From Dyella sp. OK004 (GTDB lineage: Bacteria > Pseudomonadota > Gammaproteobacteria > Xanthomonadales > Rhodanobacteraceae): 64,000 nucleotides of DNA. The first letter of the stretch is position 1; every line of letters starts with the position of its first letter. The translations under genes and the position numbers were made by a program. This document shows, in pieces, positions 16,975 to 26,693 of this stretch. The stretch covers positions 744,001-808,000 of the forward strand of contig NZ_FOZI01000002.1 in assembly GCF_900114495.1 (NCBI RefSeq). The letters run 5' to 3'. A model generated the notes under the pieces. That model did no database searches. It was not told the DNA's origin and worked only from the letters and a program-made list of their open reading frames with translations.

Positions 16975-18129
16975 TCAGCCGAGCTCGCGTACTGCCGGGT
17001 CCACCTGTTGATCGCGGCCAAGCGCATGAGCCATGCCGCCCAGGCGCTCCACCATCTGTTTCGCATTGACCGCGCAAACCGTCGCATGACCTACCTTGCG
17101 CCCCGGCCGCGGCTGCTTGCCGTAGTCATGCCAATGCGCGTCGACGGCGGACAACACCGGCGCGGCGTCCGGCAGCTCGCCGATCCAATTGAACATGGCG
17201 GACAAACCACGCGCTGCGGTATCGCCCAACGGCATGCCCAGCACGGCACGCACGTGGTTCTCAAACTGGCTGGTGATGGCACCCTCGATGGTCCAGTGAC
17301 CTGAGTTGTGCACGCGCGGGGCCATCTCGTTGCCGAGCAGCTGACCATCCTTCACGAACAGCTCCAGGGCGAACACGCCGACATACTCCAGACGCTCGGC
17401 CAGCGTGCGAGCCAACTGAGTGGCGCGCTCCTGCAAGGTGCCGACGTCCGGTGCGGGTGCCAGGCTCAACGACAGCACGCCGTCGGTATGCCAGTTCTGG
17501 GTCAGGGGCCAGGTGCGGAAGTCGCCATCCCTACTGCGCACAGCAATCACCGACAGCTCGCGCTCGAACGGCACGAAGGCTTCCAGGATCAGGCCATGGG
17601 CGGACGCCTGCGCGCCGAGGGCCGCCCAGGCCGCATCAGCATCCGCGAGGCTGCGCAAACGGAACTGGCCCTTGCCGTCGTAACCGAGCCGGCGGGTCTT
17701 GAGAATGGCCGGTGCGCCGATGGTCGACAGCGCGCGGTCCAGGTCGGCCCGCGTATCGATCGCCATGAACTCTGGCGTGCCAAGACCGCAATCGCGGAAC
17801 AGGGTTTTCTCGGCCAGGCGATCCTGCGCCACGGCCAGCGCACGCGGCGCAGGAAACACCGCCACGCGCTGCGCCAGCCAGTGAGCAGTCTCGGCCGGCA
17901 CGTTCTCGAAATCGAAGGTGACCACATCGACCTGACGCGCAAAAGCTTCCAGCGCGACATAGTCGGTCCAGTCCGCGGTAATCAGCGTGGCGACCTGGCC
18001 TGCGCAGGCATCGGCCGCGCTATCGACCACCAATGTTTTCACCCCGAGCGGAGCCGCCGCCAGGGCCAGCATGCGCGCCAACTGGCCGCCGCCAAGGATG
18101 CCCAGCACAGGTTGACGACGTGAGGTCAC
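16975..18129 (-). CDS. purK: N5-carboxyaminoimidazole ribonucleotide synthase
   Basis: 384 residues, ATP-grasp fold. It carboxylates AIR to N5-CAIR with ATP and bicarbonate in purine synthesis. It has the N-terminal [12 protein letters not shown] motif, [12 protein letters not shown] in the ATP-grasp core, and [18 protein letters not shown], all PurK hallmarks. Its ATG overlaps the purE stop by 4 nt, so PurE and PurK, which act in sequence, are translationally coupled. Confidence 0.96.
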   Translation of the reverse strand: MTSRRQPVLGILGGGQLARMLALAAAPLGVKTLVVDSAADACAGQVATLITADWTDYVALEAFARQVDVVTFDFENVPAETAHWLAQRVAVFPAPRALAVAQDRLAEKTLFRDCGLGTPEFMAIDTRADLDRALSTIGAPAILKTRRLGYDGKGQFRLRSLADADAAWAALGAQASAHGLILEAFVPFERELSVIAVRSRDGDFRTWPLTQNWHTDGVLSLSLAPAPDVGTLQERATQLARTLAERLEYVGVFALELFVKDGQLLGNEMAPRVHNSGHWTIEGAITSQFENHVRAVLGMPLGDTAARGLSAMFNWIGELPDAAPVLSAVDAHWHDYGKQPRPGRKVGHATVCAVNAKQMVERLGGMAHALGRDQQVDPAVRELG

Positions 18130-18629
18130 GAGCGCGGGTCCGGATTATCCAGAACGGTCTGGGTCTGATGGGTGCGATAAGCGTCGAGCGCCGCCGCCAG
18201 AGCCGGGTCGTTCAACGCCAGCACGGCGGTGGCAAGCAGCCCCGCGTTCACTGCACCGGCGCGGCCGATGGCCAGGGTACCCACCGGAATACCGGCCGGC
18301 ATCTGCGCGATCGACAGCAGCGAGTCCATGCCATTGAGTGCCTTGGACTGCACCGGCACGCCGAACACCGGCAGGCGAGTCTTGGCTGCGAGCATGCCCG
18401 GCAGGTGGGCCGCGCCACCGGCGCCGGCGATGATCACCTGGATACCGCGCGCCACTGCTTCTTCGGCATAGCGGAACAGCAGGTCGGGGGTGCGATGGGC
18501 CGAGACCACCTGCACTTCGTGCGGCACGCCCAACTCGGTCAGCACGCTGGCCGCATGTTCCATGGTCTCCCAATCCGAGCGGGAGCCCATCACTACGCCA
18601 ACGCGTGGCAGCTTGGCAGTCGAAGTCAT
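18126..18629 (-). CDS. purE: N5-carboxyaminoimidazole ribonucleotide mutase
   Basis: 167 residues. It converts N5-CAIR to CAIR. Signature motifs are [32 protein letters not shown] and the C-terminal helices with ALDAYR. ATG 18629 ([15 protein letters not shown]) was preferred over 18644, which would add MDGRT without a better ribosome site. It is the first gene of the purEK pair. Confidence 0.96.
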   Translation of the reverse strand: MTSTAKLPRVGVVMGSRSDWETMEHAASVLTELGVPHEVQVVSAHRTPDLLFRYAEEAVARGIQVIIAGAGGAAHLPGMLAAKTRLPVFGVPVQSKALNGMDSLLSIAQMPAGIPVGTLAIGRAGAVNAGLLATAVLALNDPALAAALDAYRTHQTQTVLDNPDPRS

Positions 18630-18693
18630 GGTTCGGCCATCCAAAAGGGGATATTGTACGGACTTTCCGCGTTATCACACGACCCTGCGACCC

Positions 18694-18966
18694 ATGGACA
18701 AGCGCCTGCTCGACATCCTCTGCTGCCCGGTCAGCAAGACCCCGGTACGGTTACTCGGCAAGAGCGAACTCGAGGCATTAAATACCGCCATCGGCCAGGG
18801 CCAGGTCGACACCGTCGCCGGCACCCCGGTGCGCACCCCGCTCACCGAAGGCCTGATCACCATCGACCGTAAGGTGATCTACCGCATCGACGACGGCATC
18901 CCGGTGATGCTGCCCGAAGAAGGTATAGGCACCCCCCAGCTGCGCGACTTCCCGGCCGCCGCCTGA
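18694..18966 (+). CDS. Trm112-family protein (YcaR-like, extended)
   Basis: 90 residues against about 60 for E. coli YcaR. MDKRLLDILCCPVSKTPV and the C-terminal RIDDGIPVMLPEE are the Trm112/YcaR signatures. In eukaryotes Trm112 activates methyltransferases; bacterial roles are less clear. The zinc CxxC pairs of other family members are absent (only adjacent C10-C11), and a 25-residue insertion precedes GLITIDRK, features I recall in xanthomonad homologues. Confidence 0.8.
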   Translation: MDKRLLDILCCPVSKTPVRLLGKSELEALNTAIGQGQVDTVAGTPVRTPLTEGLITIDRKVIYRIDDGIPVMLPEEGIGTPQLRDFPAAA

Positions 18967-19116
18967 GCCAGGCCGACCCGGACCGCAATTTGATGCGGTT
19001 CACAGGATGCGGCGTATGCCAACCCGCGCATGACATGACCACGGATTTTCGCGTATCGTTTGTGCCATGCGGCCTGTAGGCCGCCATCGCGCGATGGACA
19101 CTTCAGGGGTGTGGCG

Positions 19117-21387
19117 ATGAAAGACGCCAGTGAGCCTTCCAATATCGTCAGCCTGAGTCAGCGCCTGGATCCGTCCAGCGAGCGCGGGGGCGCGCTCTTG
19201 AATACGGTCCGTGATATCGCCTCGCGGCGTCTGCAGTTGCTGGTCAACGGCATGTTCGAACATGTCGACGACGCGCTGTTCGATCTGGCCGAGAAGGCCG
19301 AGAACAATGCCGCGCAGATGCACTACTTCGACGGCATGCGCGAGGTACGCAAGCGCAGGCCAGCGGTGGAGCGCACGTTCCTGAGTACCGTGACGCGCGG
19401 TATCGCCGATTTCGCATCACAGCAACGCCAGACCGCCAGCGGCGTGCCCTTGCCCATCGGCTCGGTCGAACTGACCCTGGTCGCCGATAACGAGCTGGAA
19501 GAATCGCTCGCGATCACCAGCATGATCGGCAAGAACGAAACGCGCCTGACCCGCGACCTGTTCGCGGTGAACCAGCGCCTGTCGGTGATCTACGGCGGCA
19601 CCCGTATCGATGACGCGAACAATCCGGTCGCACCGGCCGCGCTCACCCAGGCTTTCCGCCAGGCGATGCGCGAGCTCTCCGCCGAGATGCGCGTCAAGCT
19701 GATCATCTACAAGCTGTTCGACCGCTATGTGCTCGCCTCGCTGGACGAGCTGTATCAGGAAATCAACGCCGAACTGGTTCGTGCCGGCGTGCTGCCGCAA
19801 CTCCGCCACGAAGTGCTGCGCCAGCCGAGTGCAGCACCCGGCAGCGCTGGTATCGGTGGTGAAGCTGTTGCCCAGGCATTGCCGGGCGTACTGCCGGACG
19901 ATGGCGGTGCTTCCGCGGAACTGCTGCAGACACTGCGCACGCTGTTCAGTGCTCGCCGCGGTGACCTGCCGGAGAACCTCCCGATCGGCGGGCCGCTGCA
20001 AGTGCCCACAGTTAATGAGCTGATCGGTGCGCTCAGCGTGCTGCAAAGCCAGGCCGCCACCATCGGCAGCCCCCTGCCTCTGCGCGGCAGCCAGTCCACC
20101 GCCAGCGTGCTGCAGGAAGTGGCACATCTCAAGGAGCAGTTGCTCTCGCAGATCGGTTCGCTGCGTGGTGAGCGTCCTGGCCAAGTGGCCACCATGGACG
20201 AAGACACCATCGACCTGGTCGGCATGCTGTTCGAGTTCATCCTTGAAGACCGCAACCTGCCGACGGAAATGCAGGTCATGCTGGCGCGCTTGCAGATTCC
20301 TTACCTCAAGGCCGCCATTCTCGACCGTCGTCTGTTTGCCCATCGCCAGCATCCGGCTCGCCGCCTGCTCGACAGCCTGGCGGATGCCGCGAAGGGCTGG
20401 TCGGCCGAGTCCGATCGCGATCATCGCCTGCACGACAAGGTGAAGTCGGTCGTCGACAGCTTGCTGCAAGAATTCGACGACGACCTGAGCATCTTCGAGC
20501 GGCTCAATATTGAGTTGCAGGATTTCCAGGATCAGAGCCGTCGCCGTGCCGAACTGGCCGAGCAGCGTGTGGCCGAATCCACCCGCGGCCGCGAGAAGCT
20601 GGAACAGGCGCGCCGTCGCGCCGCACGCGAAATCCTCACTCGCATTGGCGATCACTCACTGCCGCCGCTGATCCACGGCATCCTGTCGCGCGCATGGGCG
20701 AACTACATGGTGCTCACCATTCTGCGCCAGGGTGAGGAGTCATCTGAGTTTCGCGACGCGTTGCGTTTCGTCAATGACTTCATCGATAGCACCCGTCCGG
20801 CTCGTAGCATCGAGGAGCGTCGTACGCTGCGGCAGATGCTGCCCGGCATCGAACGCTCGCTGCGCCGCGGCTTGGCCAATGTTGCCTTCCAGGAAAACGA
20901 CATCGAGCGTCTGCTGGCGCAGCTGCATACCTATTACCGCCATCAGCTCGGTGAATCTGTGCCGGCGGCGGAAGTACAGGCAGCCGAAGCTGCGGCCACG
21001 CTACCGATTCCGGAGAGCATCCAGCCGATCGCCGAGAGCGAAGCTGCGCTGGATGCCATCGAACCTCCGCCCGAGCCCGTCGAAGACACACCGGAGCTGC
21101 GCATGGTGGGTGAACTGAAGCCGGGCATCTGGCTCGAGTTTGTTACCGAAGGCGACACCCTGGAGCGCGCCAAGCTCTCGTGGATCAGCCCGATGAGCGG
21201 CCGCTATCTGTTCGTCAATCGTCGCGGCCTCAAGGTCGCGGATTACTCCCCGCATGAACTGGCCATCGAGCTCGCCGCCGGACGTGCGCGCGTATTGGAA
21301 TCCACCGCCTTGTTTGATCGCGCGCTGGATGCCATTGTCGGCAGACTGAGCCAACCAGCGACGGCCTCCGCCTCCGACATCGAATGA
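19117..21387 (+). CDS. DUF1631 family protein
   Basis: 756 residues matching the large cytoplasmic DUF1631 family, whose function is not established. Mostly helical and charged; RRRAELAEQRVAESTRGREKLEQ (about 475-500, shown in part) looks like a coiled coil. The C-terminal 120 residues contain a small beta-domain (GIWLEFVT, LSWISPMSGRYLFVNRRG) resembling PilZ-like modules. ATG 19117 follows AGGGG; an upstream in-frame ATG at 19060 lacks a signal. Its stop overlaps the nadC start by 4 nt. A perfect hairpin (GCGGCC TGTA GGCCGC) precedes it at 19067-19082. Confidence 0.8.
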   Translation: MKDASEPSNIVSLSQRLDPSSERGGALLNTVRDIASRRLQLLVNGMFEHVDDALFDLAEKAENNAAQMHYFDGMREVRKRRPAVERTFLSTVTRGIADFASQQRQTASGVPLPIGSVELTLVADNELEESLAITSMIGKNETRLTRDLFAVNQRLSVIYGGTRIDDANNPVAPAALTQAFRQAMRELSAEMRVKLIIYKLFDRYVLASLDELYQEINAELVRAGVLPQLRHEVLRQPSAAPGSAGIGGEAVAQALPGVLPDDGGASAELLQTLRTLFSARRGDLPENLPIGGPLQVPTVNELIGALSVLQSQAATIGSPLPLRGSQSTASVLQEVAHLKEQLLSQIGSLRGERPGQVATMDEDTIDLVGMLFEFILEDRNLPTEMQVMLARLQIPYLKAAILDRRLFAHRQHPARRLLDSLADAAKGWSAESDRDHRLHDKVKSVVDSLLQEFDDDLSIFERLNIELQDFQDQSRRRAELAEQRVAESTRGREKLEQARRRAAREILTRIGDHSLPPLIHGILSRAWANYMVLTILRQGEESSEFRDALRFVNDFIDSTRPARSIEERRTLRQMLPGIERSLRRGLANVAFQENDIERLLAQLHTYYRHQLGESVPAAEVQAAEAAATLPIPESIQPIAESEAALDAIEPPPEPVEDTPELRMVGELKPGIWLEFVTEGDTLERAKLSWISPMSGRYLFVNRRGLKVADYSPHELAIELAAGRARVLESTALFDRALDAIVGRLSQPATASASDIE

Positions 21388-22241
21388 CTTCTTTGCAGCC
21401 GCTTGCCCCACCGCCGACCGCGCAGGTCCAGGCGGATATTGAACGCGCCTTTGCCGAAGACATCGGCGCGGGTGATGCCACCGCCGAACTGCTTACCGCC
21501 GATGCGCGGGCCAGCGCCACGCTGACTTGCCGCGAAGACGCGGTGATTGCCGGCAGCGCCTGGTTCGACGCCTGCTTCCGCCGCCTGGATCCCAGCATCC
21601 ACATCGATTGGCAGCTTGGCGATGGTGACCGTGCCACGGCCGGCGCAGTGATCTGTCGCCTCGAAGGCATGGCGCGCGCCATGGTGAGCGCCGAACGCTC
21701 CGCCCTCAATTTTCTGCAACTGCTGTCCGGTACGGCTACCGCAACTGCCGCCTATGTAAGCGCAGTCGCGGGCACTGCCGTGAAAGTGCTGGATACGCGC
21801 AAGACCGTACCCGGCCTGCGCATCGCGCAGAAATACGCCGTGCGTTGTGGCGGTGGCCACAACCATCGCGTCGGCCTGTACGACGCCATCCTGGTCAAAG
21901 AAAACCACATCATCGCCGCCGGCGGCATCGCCGCCGCGGTGGAGGCCGCGCGCCGGCTGCACCCCAAGCTGCTGCTGGAAGTGGAAGTCGAGAATCTCGA
22001 CGAACTGCAACAAGCACTGGACGCGGGCGTGGACCGCATCATGCTCGACAACTTCACGCCACCGCTGATGCGTGAGGCCGTTGGCATCACCGCCGGCCGT
22101 GTGCCACTGGAGGTCTCGGGCAATGTCGACCTCCATACCATCGGCGAGTACGCCCGTACCGGCGTGGATTTCATATCGGTGGGCGCCCTGACCAAGCACG
22201 TGCAGGCCGTCGATCTCTCGTTGCGCTTGCAACTGCGCTGA
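21384..22241 (+). CDS. nadC: Nicotinate-nucleotide pyrophosphorylase (carboxylating)
   Basis: 285 residues. Quinolinate phosphoribosyltransferase of NAD biosynthesis. Motifs include EDIGAGDATAELL, ERSALNFLQLLSGTAT, DTRKTVPGLR, KYAVRCGGGHNHRVGLYDAILVKENH (key part CGGGHNHR), and VEVENLDEL with the C-terminal DFISVGALTKH. The start overlaps the DUF1631 stop (ATGA), so it is coupled to that gene. Confidence 0.97.
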   Translation: MTSLQPLAPPPTAQVQADIERAFAEDIGAGDATAELLTADARASATLTCREDAVIAGSAWFDACFRRLDPSIHIDWQLGDGDRATAGAVICRLEGMARAMVSAERSALNFLQLLSGTATATAAYVSAVAGTAVKVLDTRKTVPGLRIAQKYAVRCGGGHNHRVGLYDAILVKENHIIAAGGIAAAVEAARRLHPKLLLEVEVENLDELQQALDAGVDRIMLDNFTPPLMREAVGITAGRVPLEVSGNVDLHTIGEYARTGVDFISVGALTKHVQAVDLSLRLQLR

Positions 22242-22281
22242 GAGCCTTGCGGCGCCTGCCTGCCGCCCACACACTGCAGGC

Positions 22282-22689
22282 ATGGGCAAGTTCTCCGACA
22301 TGATCTGGCTGTTGCTGCTGCTTGGCGTGATTGGCCTGTGGCTGAAGCTCAGCCGCGCCCGCGAACTGGCCATGGCCGAGGCGCGCCGTCAATGCGAACG
22401 GCATGGCCTGCAGCTGCTCGACGAAACGGTCGGTTTGCGCAGCTTGCGTTTGCGTCGCCTCGACGGACGACACGTGTTCGAACGCAGCTACACCTTCGAA
22501 GTGAGCATCGACGGCAATGATCGCGAACCAGGGCGTATGTGGCTAGTCGAGCGGCGGCTGACCGGACTTAGCCTGCCCACCATCGAAACACGCATTCCCG
22601 AGCCGGGCAGCGCGCCTCATGGCACCAGCAATGTGGTTCCCTTACGCGGATTGAGTCACGACCGAAACAGCGATCGCCGCCTTCACTGA
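22282..22689 (+). CDS. DUF3301 family membrane-anchored protein
   Basis: 135 residues. One N-terminal membrane helix (MIWLLLLLGVIGLWLKL) is followed by a cytoplasmic domain with RQCERHGLQLLDETV and YTFEVSIDGNDREPGRMWL, the DUF3301 pattern of gammaproteobacteria. No function is known. It lies 40 nt after nadC and is convergent with sspB; a hairpin CGCCGCC / GGCGGCG spans its stop codon. Confidence 0.75.
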   Translation: MGKFSDMIWLLLLLGVIGLWLKLSRARELAMAEARRQCERHGLQLLDETVGLRSLRLRRLDGRHVFERSYTFEVSIDGNDREPGRMWLVERRLTGLSLPTIETRIPEPGSAPHGTSNVVPLRGLSHDRNSDRRLH

Positions 22690-22711
22690 GGCGGCGACGG
22701 GGTATCCGCGA

Positions 22712-23164
22712 TTACTTCACCACGCGCAGGAACGGCGCGCCACGGCGCGGCTTCTCTCCGGCATCGTCGCCATCGGATGGCGGCGTATCGTTCGGCGGCT
22801 CCGGTGTGGGCGGCGGCGTGTCACCGCCTTCGTCGGCCGGAAACATCATGCCCTGCCCATTTTCCTGCGCATACAAAGCCAGCACGGCCTGCACTGGAAT
22901 CAGGATCGAATGGCTGACGCCGGAAAAGCGCGCCTGAAAACTGATCCACTCGTTGCCGAGATCCAGATTGGCCACCGCGCGCATGGCCAGGTTGAGCACC
23001 ACCTGGCCATTCTTCACCACTTGCGGCGGCACCCGCACGCCTTCGCGCGCGGCATCCACCAGCACGTAGGGTGTGAGGTTGTTGTCGGTGATCCAGTCGT
23101 AGATCGCCCGCAGCAAGTACGGGCGATTGGAACTCATCGGAACGTGTTGATCGTTATTACTCAT
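22712..23164 (-). CDS. sspB: ClpXP protease specificity-enhancing factor SspB
   Basis: 150 residues. It tethers ssrA-tagged substrates to ClpXP. The N-terminal substrate-binding domain shows RPYLLRAIYDWITDNNLTPY and NLAMRAV...ISFQARFSGV. A Pro/Asp-rich linker (about 112-138) leads to the C-terminal ClpX-binding peptide GAPFLRVVK, typical of SspB. It is 16 nt downstream of sspA. Confidence 0.95.
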   Translation of the reverse strand: MSNNDQHVPMSSNRPYLLRAIYDWITDNNLTPYVLVDAAREGVRVPPQVVKNGQVVLNLAMRAVANLDLGNEWISFQARFSGVSHSILIPVQAVLALYAQENGQGMMFPADEGGDTPPPTPEPPNDTPPSDGDDAGEKPRRGAPFLRVVK

Positions 23165-23180
23165 ACTTCCTAAGGCGACC

Positions 23181-23804
23181 TCAAGATCGCATGGCCTTTT
23201 CTTCGGCCGTCATACTGCGCGCAAAACCCTGGCTGTGGAACAAGCGCTCGCCATAGTCGAGGATCGGCTTGCCCTCACGCCCCAACTCCACCCCCAGCCA
23301 GGGTAGACGCCACACCACCGGCGACACCAGGCAATCGGCCAGGCTCATCTCAGGATTCAAGAAGAACTTGGATGCCTTGAACAACGGCAGCGAAGCCAGC
23401 AAGTGCTCGCGCAAACGCTTGCGTGCCGCATCCGCCGGGCGGCCACCGGCACGGATGGTATCAACCTCGGGCAACCAATCCAGCTCGATCCGCAGAGTCG
23501 CCAAACGCAGGCGCGCGCGCGACAGCGGATCGATCGGCATCAACGGCGGGTGGGGATAACGCTCGTCGAGATACTCGCAGACCACCGAGGTGCCGTAGAG
23601 CGTGAGGTCACGGTCGACTAGAGTAGGCGTGGTGCCGTAAGGATTCAGATCGATCAGGTCTTCCGGTGGCTTGCTCGGATCGACCAGCACCCGCTCATAG
23701 CTGACCCCTTTGGCCGCCAGCACCAGTCGCGTGCGGTGACACTGGATGTCATCGGCAGTGGAGTACAGAGTGAGTACGGACCGCGAACGTGCGCTTTGAA
23801 CCAT
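23181..23804 (-). CDS. sspA: Stringent starvation protein A, GST-like
   Basis: 207 residues with an N-terminal thioredoxin-like GST domain (LTLYSTADDIQCHRTRLVL; NPYGTTPTLVDRDLTLYGTSVVCEYLDERYP in part) and an alpha-helical C-terminal domain. SspA binds RNA polymerase and supports stress survival. The ATG at 23804 is favoured because GGGAGG lies 6 nt upstream; the ATG at 23819 would make that ribosome site coding. The order petABC-sspA-sspB is conserved in many beta/gammaproteobacteria. Confidence 0.93.
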   Translation of the reverse strand: MVQSARSRSVLTLYSTADDIQCHRTRLVLAAKGVSYERVLVDPSKPPEDLIDLNPYGTTPTLVDRDLTLYGTSVVCEYLDERYPHPPLMPIDPLSRARLRLATLRIELDWLPEVDTIRAGGRPADAARKRLREHLLASLPLFKASKFFLNPEMSLADCLVSPVVWRLPWLGVELGREGKPILDYGERLFHSQGFARSMTAEEKAMRS

Positions 23805-23875
23805 GCGCTGCCTCCCCATCGACTATGCGCAGACGGCGGCATGAAGCCGCCGCCTGCTGGCCACGGAGCGACGTC

Positions 23876-24610
23876 TTAGTGGACGTCCTTCCAATATTCC
23901 TTCTTGAGCGCGTACGCCAGCAGCGAAAAGCCGGCCAGGAACAACAGCACCCAGATGCCGTAGCGCTGACGCTGCAGGGCCGCCGGCTCCGCAACATACT
24001 CCAGGAAGCTGGTGAGGTCGCGGGTCGCCTGCTGGAACTGCGCCGGCGTGAGCTTGCCTGGACGGGCCAACTCAAGCTTCTCAACCACTTCGTCGCCATC
24101 GACCTTCTTCATATCAGCGACCTGAAGCCCCTGCAGTTCCCATAGGGGGTTCGGCATGGAGGCGTTCGGGAACACCGTGTTGTTCCAGCCCACTGGGCGG
24201 GTCGGGTCGAGGTAGAACGAGTTGAGGTAGCCGTAGACCCAGTCCGCACCCTTGGCGCGCACTTCCAGCGACAGGTCTGGCGGCGCCTTGCCGAAGAAAG
24301 TCGCGGCGGACTCTTCCGGCATATGCGAGATCACCGGCTCACCGAACTTGGCACCCGTGAAGTTCAGGTTGTCCATCACGTCCTTCTCGCTCAGGCCGAG
24401 GTCCTCGGCGATGCGCGAGTAGCGGGCGTACTTCAGCGAGTGGCAGCCGACGCAATAGTTGAAGAACAACTTGGCGCCACGCTGCAGGGAAGCCTTGTCG
24501 CTCACGTTGGTGCCGGCGGAAGGCAGACCGCCCTCTTCCGAAGCCATGACCGTGGTGCTGCCGACCAGCAGGCCGACCGCAAGGGCAATCGAGGAGATAG
24601 TGCGCTTCAT
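23876..24610 (-). CDS. petC: Ubiquinol-cytochrome c reductase, cytochrome c1
   Basis: About 244 residues. It carries electrons from the Rieske centre to soluble cytochrome c on the periplasmic face of complex III. It has a signal peptide (MKRTISSIALAVGLLVG...VMA), haem motif CVGCH, axial-Met region PNASMPNPLW, and a C-terminal membrane anchor (YGIWVLLFLAGFSLLAYAL) followed by KKEYWKDVH. The start at 24610 gives a normal signal peptide; in-frame ATGs at 24631 and 24637 overlap the cytochrome b stop and would give nine extra residues at most. Confidence 0.95.
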   Translation of the reverse strand: MKRTISSIALAVGLLVGSTTVMASEEGGLPSAGTNVSDKASLQRGAKLFFNYCVGCHSLKYARYSRIAEDLGLSEKDVMDNLNFTGAKFGEPVISHMPEESAATFFGKAPPDLSLEVRAKGADWVYGYLNSFYLDPTRPVGWNNTVFPNASMPNPLWELQGLQVADMKKVDGDEVVEKLELARPGKLTPAQFQQATRDLTSFLEYVAEPAALQRQRYGIWVLLFLAGFSLLAYALKKEYWKDVH

Positions 24611-24623
24611 CAGGGACTGCCGC

Positions 24624-25931
24624 TTAGTCATGGTCATACACCACCCGCTCCGGGACCGGCTTGGTCTTCTCGAGACCGCGATGCGTGTAGATCCATAGGA
24701 ATACGAAGTAACCGAAGTAGACCGCCGTCATCACGCGACCGAACAGGTTCTCCCAGAAGGTCACGTCGGTATGGCTACCGAACCAGGCCGGGATGAGTTC
24801 CGCCACCACACCGGCGCCCACAGCACCCAGCGCGATGAAGGAGATCACGAACAGACCCAGGCCTACCTTGTAGCCCACACCGCGGTAGCGGATGGAACGC
24901 ACCTTGCCGGCATCGATCCACGGCAGCAGGAACAGCAGCACGATCGCACCGAACATGCCCAGCACACCCCAGATCGCCGTGCTGAACAACGACGGGATCA
25001 TGCGCAGAATCGCGTAGAACGGAGTGAAGTACCACACCGGCTTGATGTGCGTCGGCGTCACCAGGTTATTTGCCGGCACGAAGTTGTCGTGCTCGAGGAA
25101 CCAGCCACCGAAAGTCGGTGCGAAGAAGATGATGAAGGCGGCAATCAGCAGGAAGCAGCTGACGCCGAACAGATCCTTCACCGTGTAGTACGGATGGAAG
25201 GGAATGCCGTCGGCGGGCTTGGTGGCATCCCAGCGGTTGCCCTTGGGACCCTTCTTGATCTCGACGCCGTCCGGGTTGTTCGAGCCCACTTCATGCAGCG
25301 CGGCCAGATGCAACACCACCAACAGCAACAGCACCAGCGGCAGCGCGATCACGTGCAGTGCGAAGAAGCGGTTGAGCGTGGCGTCGGCCGGCAAGTAATC
25401 ACCCATGATCCATTCGACCAGGGTGTTGCCGATCACCGGCACCGTACCGAACAGCGAGATGATCACTTTGGCGCCCCAGAACGACATGTTGCCCCAAGGC
25501 AGCACGTAACCCATGAAGGCCTCGGCCATCAGCACCAGGAAGATCAGCATGCCCAGCAGCCACACCAGTTCGCGCGGCTTGTGGTACGAGCCGTACATCA
25601 GGCCGCGGAACATGTGCAGGAACACCACCACGAAGAACAGCGAAGCGCCGGTGGAGTGCATGTAGCGGATCAGCCAGCCCCACTCCACGTCGCGCATGAT
25701 GTACTCGACCGAGGCGAAGGCTTCCGCCGCGCTGGTCTTGTAGTTCATGGTGAGGAAGATACCGGTGACGATCTGGTTGACTAGCACCAGGACCGCCAGC
25801 GAACCGAAGTAGTACCAAAGATTGAAATTCTTCGGCGCGTAGTACTCGGTCATGTGCTTGCGATAGGTCGGCGCCAGATTAGGCGCGCGCTCATTGACCC
25901 AGTCGCCGATACGCGTGAATACGCTGGCCAT
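24624..25931 (-). CDS. petB: Ubiquinol-cytochrome c reductase, cytochrome b
   Basis: 435 residues, full-length cytochrome b of the bc1 complex with eight expected membrane helices. Visible are the haem-ligand helices (YMHSTGASLFFVVVFLHMFRG in part), the Qo motif region PWGNMSFWGAKV, and in the C-terminal half HIKPVWYFTPFYAILR. Its start overlaps the Rieske stop by one base (TGATG). The upper- and lower-strand context petA-petB-petC is a single operon. Confidence 0.97.
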   Translation of the reverse strand: MASVFTRIGDWVNERAPNLAPTYRKHMTEYYAPKNFNLWYYFGSLAVLVLVNQIVTGIFLTMNYKTSAAEAFASVEYIMRDVEWGWLIRYMHSTGASLFFVVVFLHMFRGLMYGSYHKPRELVWLLGMLIFLVLMAEAFMGYVLPWGNMSFWGAKVIISLFGTVPVIGNTLVEWIMGDYLPADATLNRFFALHVIALPLVLLLLVVLHLAALHEVGSNNPDGVEIKKGPKGNRWDATKPADGIPFHPYYTVKDLFGVSCFLLIAAFIIFFAPTFGGWFLEHDNFVPANNLVTPTHIKPVWYFTPFYAILRMIPSLFSTAIWGVLGMFGAIVLLFLLPWIDAGKVRSIRYRGVGYKVGLGLFVISFIALGAVGAGVVAELIPAWFGSHTDVTFWENLFGRVMTAVYFGYFVFLWIYTHRGLEKTKPVPERVVYDHD

Positions 25932-26536
25932 CAGCCGGCCTCCTTCGGATCCACGCCAATCTGGATATGCGTGTCGTCCACGAAATGGTACGGCGGGATC
26001 AACATGTTCTTCGGAGCCGGCACGCCCTGGTAGACGCGGCCCGACATGTCATAGCGCGACTTGTGGCAGGGGCAGTAGAAGCCACCCTTCCATTCCGGAT
26101 CGAACGGTTCGGGCTTCATCACCGGCACGAAATCCGGCACGCAGCCCAGATGGGTGCACAGCGCGACCATCACCAGCCACTCGGGCTTGATCGAGCGGGT
26201 CTCGTTCTGCGCATAGGCCGGCTGCTGCTCCGCAGAACTCCCGTTCGACTTGGCGTCGACCAGGCGGGCGTCTTGACTTGGCAGGACGTCCAGCTGTTCC
26301 TTGGTGCGATTGACCACAAACACCGGAAGGCCACGCCACGGGTAGGTGACCTTCTGGCCTGCTTCGACTTTGCTGATGTCGATCGTGACCGGAGCACCAG
26401 CCGACTTAGCTCGAGCGCTGGGTTCCCACGACTTAATGAAGGGCACGACTGCCGCGACGACTCCCACACCACCGACCACGGCCGTGGTCGCTGTGAGGAA
26501 GCGGCGGCGGCCGTGATCGACGACTTCGTTCGCCAT
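25931..26536 (-). CDS. petA: Ubiquinol-cytochrome c reductase, Rieske iron-sulfur subunit
   Basis: 201 residues. The N-terminus HGRRRFLTATTAVVGGVG is a Tat signal-anchor. The Rieske [2Fe-2S] motifs are CTHLGC and CPCHKS. It takes electrons from ubiquinol at the Qo site. ATG 26536 has GGAGAG upstream; the much longer open frame above it lacks similarity and crosses the divergent promoter region. First gene of petABC-sspAB. Confidence 0.96.
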   Translation of the reverse strand: MANEVVDHGRRRFLTATTAVVGGVGVVAAVVPFIKSWEPSARAKSAGAPVTIDISKVEAGQKVTYPWRGLPVFVVNRTKEQLDVLPSQDARLVDAKSNGSSAEQQPAYAQNETRSIKPEWLVMVALCTHLGCVPDFVPVMKPEPFDPEWKGGFYCPCHKSRYDMSGRVYQGVPAPKNMLIPPYHFVDDTHIQIGVDPKEAG

Positions 26537-26693
26537 CAGGCTCTCCGGTACTTTGCCATTGAGGTGCGACTTTAGGGGCCGCAAAAATCGCGTTAGTGTA
26601 GCGTCAGCCCCTGCCACGTACAATAAAACTGGACAGGCGCCTGCGTCGATCCATTCCCGCCACCCAAGCGCTTCGCCACCAGCCCCCCACGAC

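Noticed and set aside
19417-20655. 412-codon minus-strand open frame
   Set aside because: Antisense to the DUF1631 gene, which has a proper start and coupling to nadC.
24771-25784. 337-codon plus-strand open frame
   Set aside because: His/Gln-rich shadow of cytochrome b.
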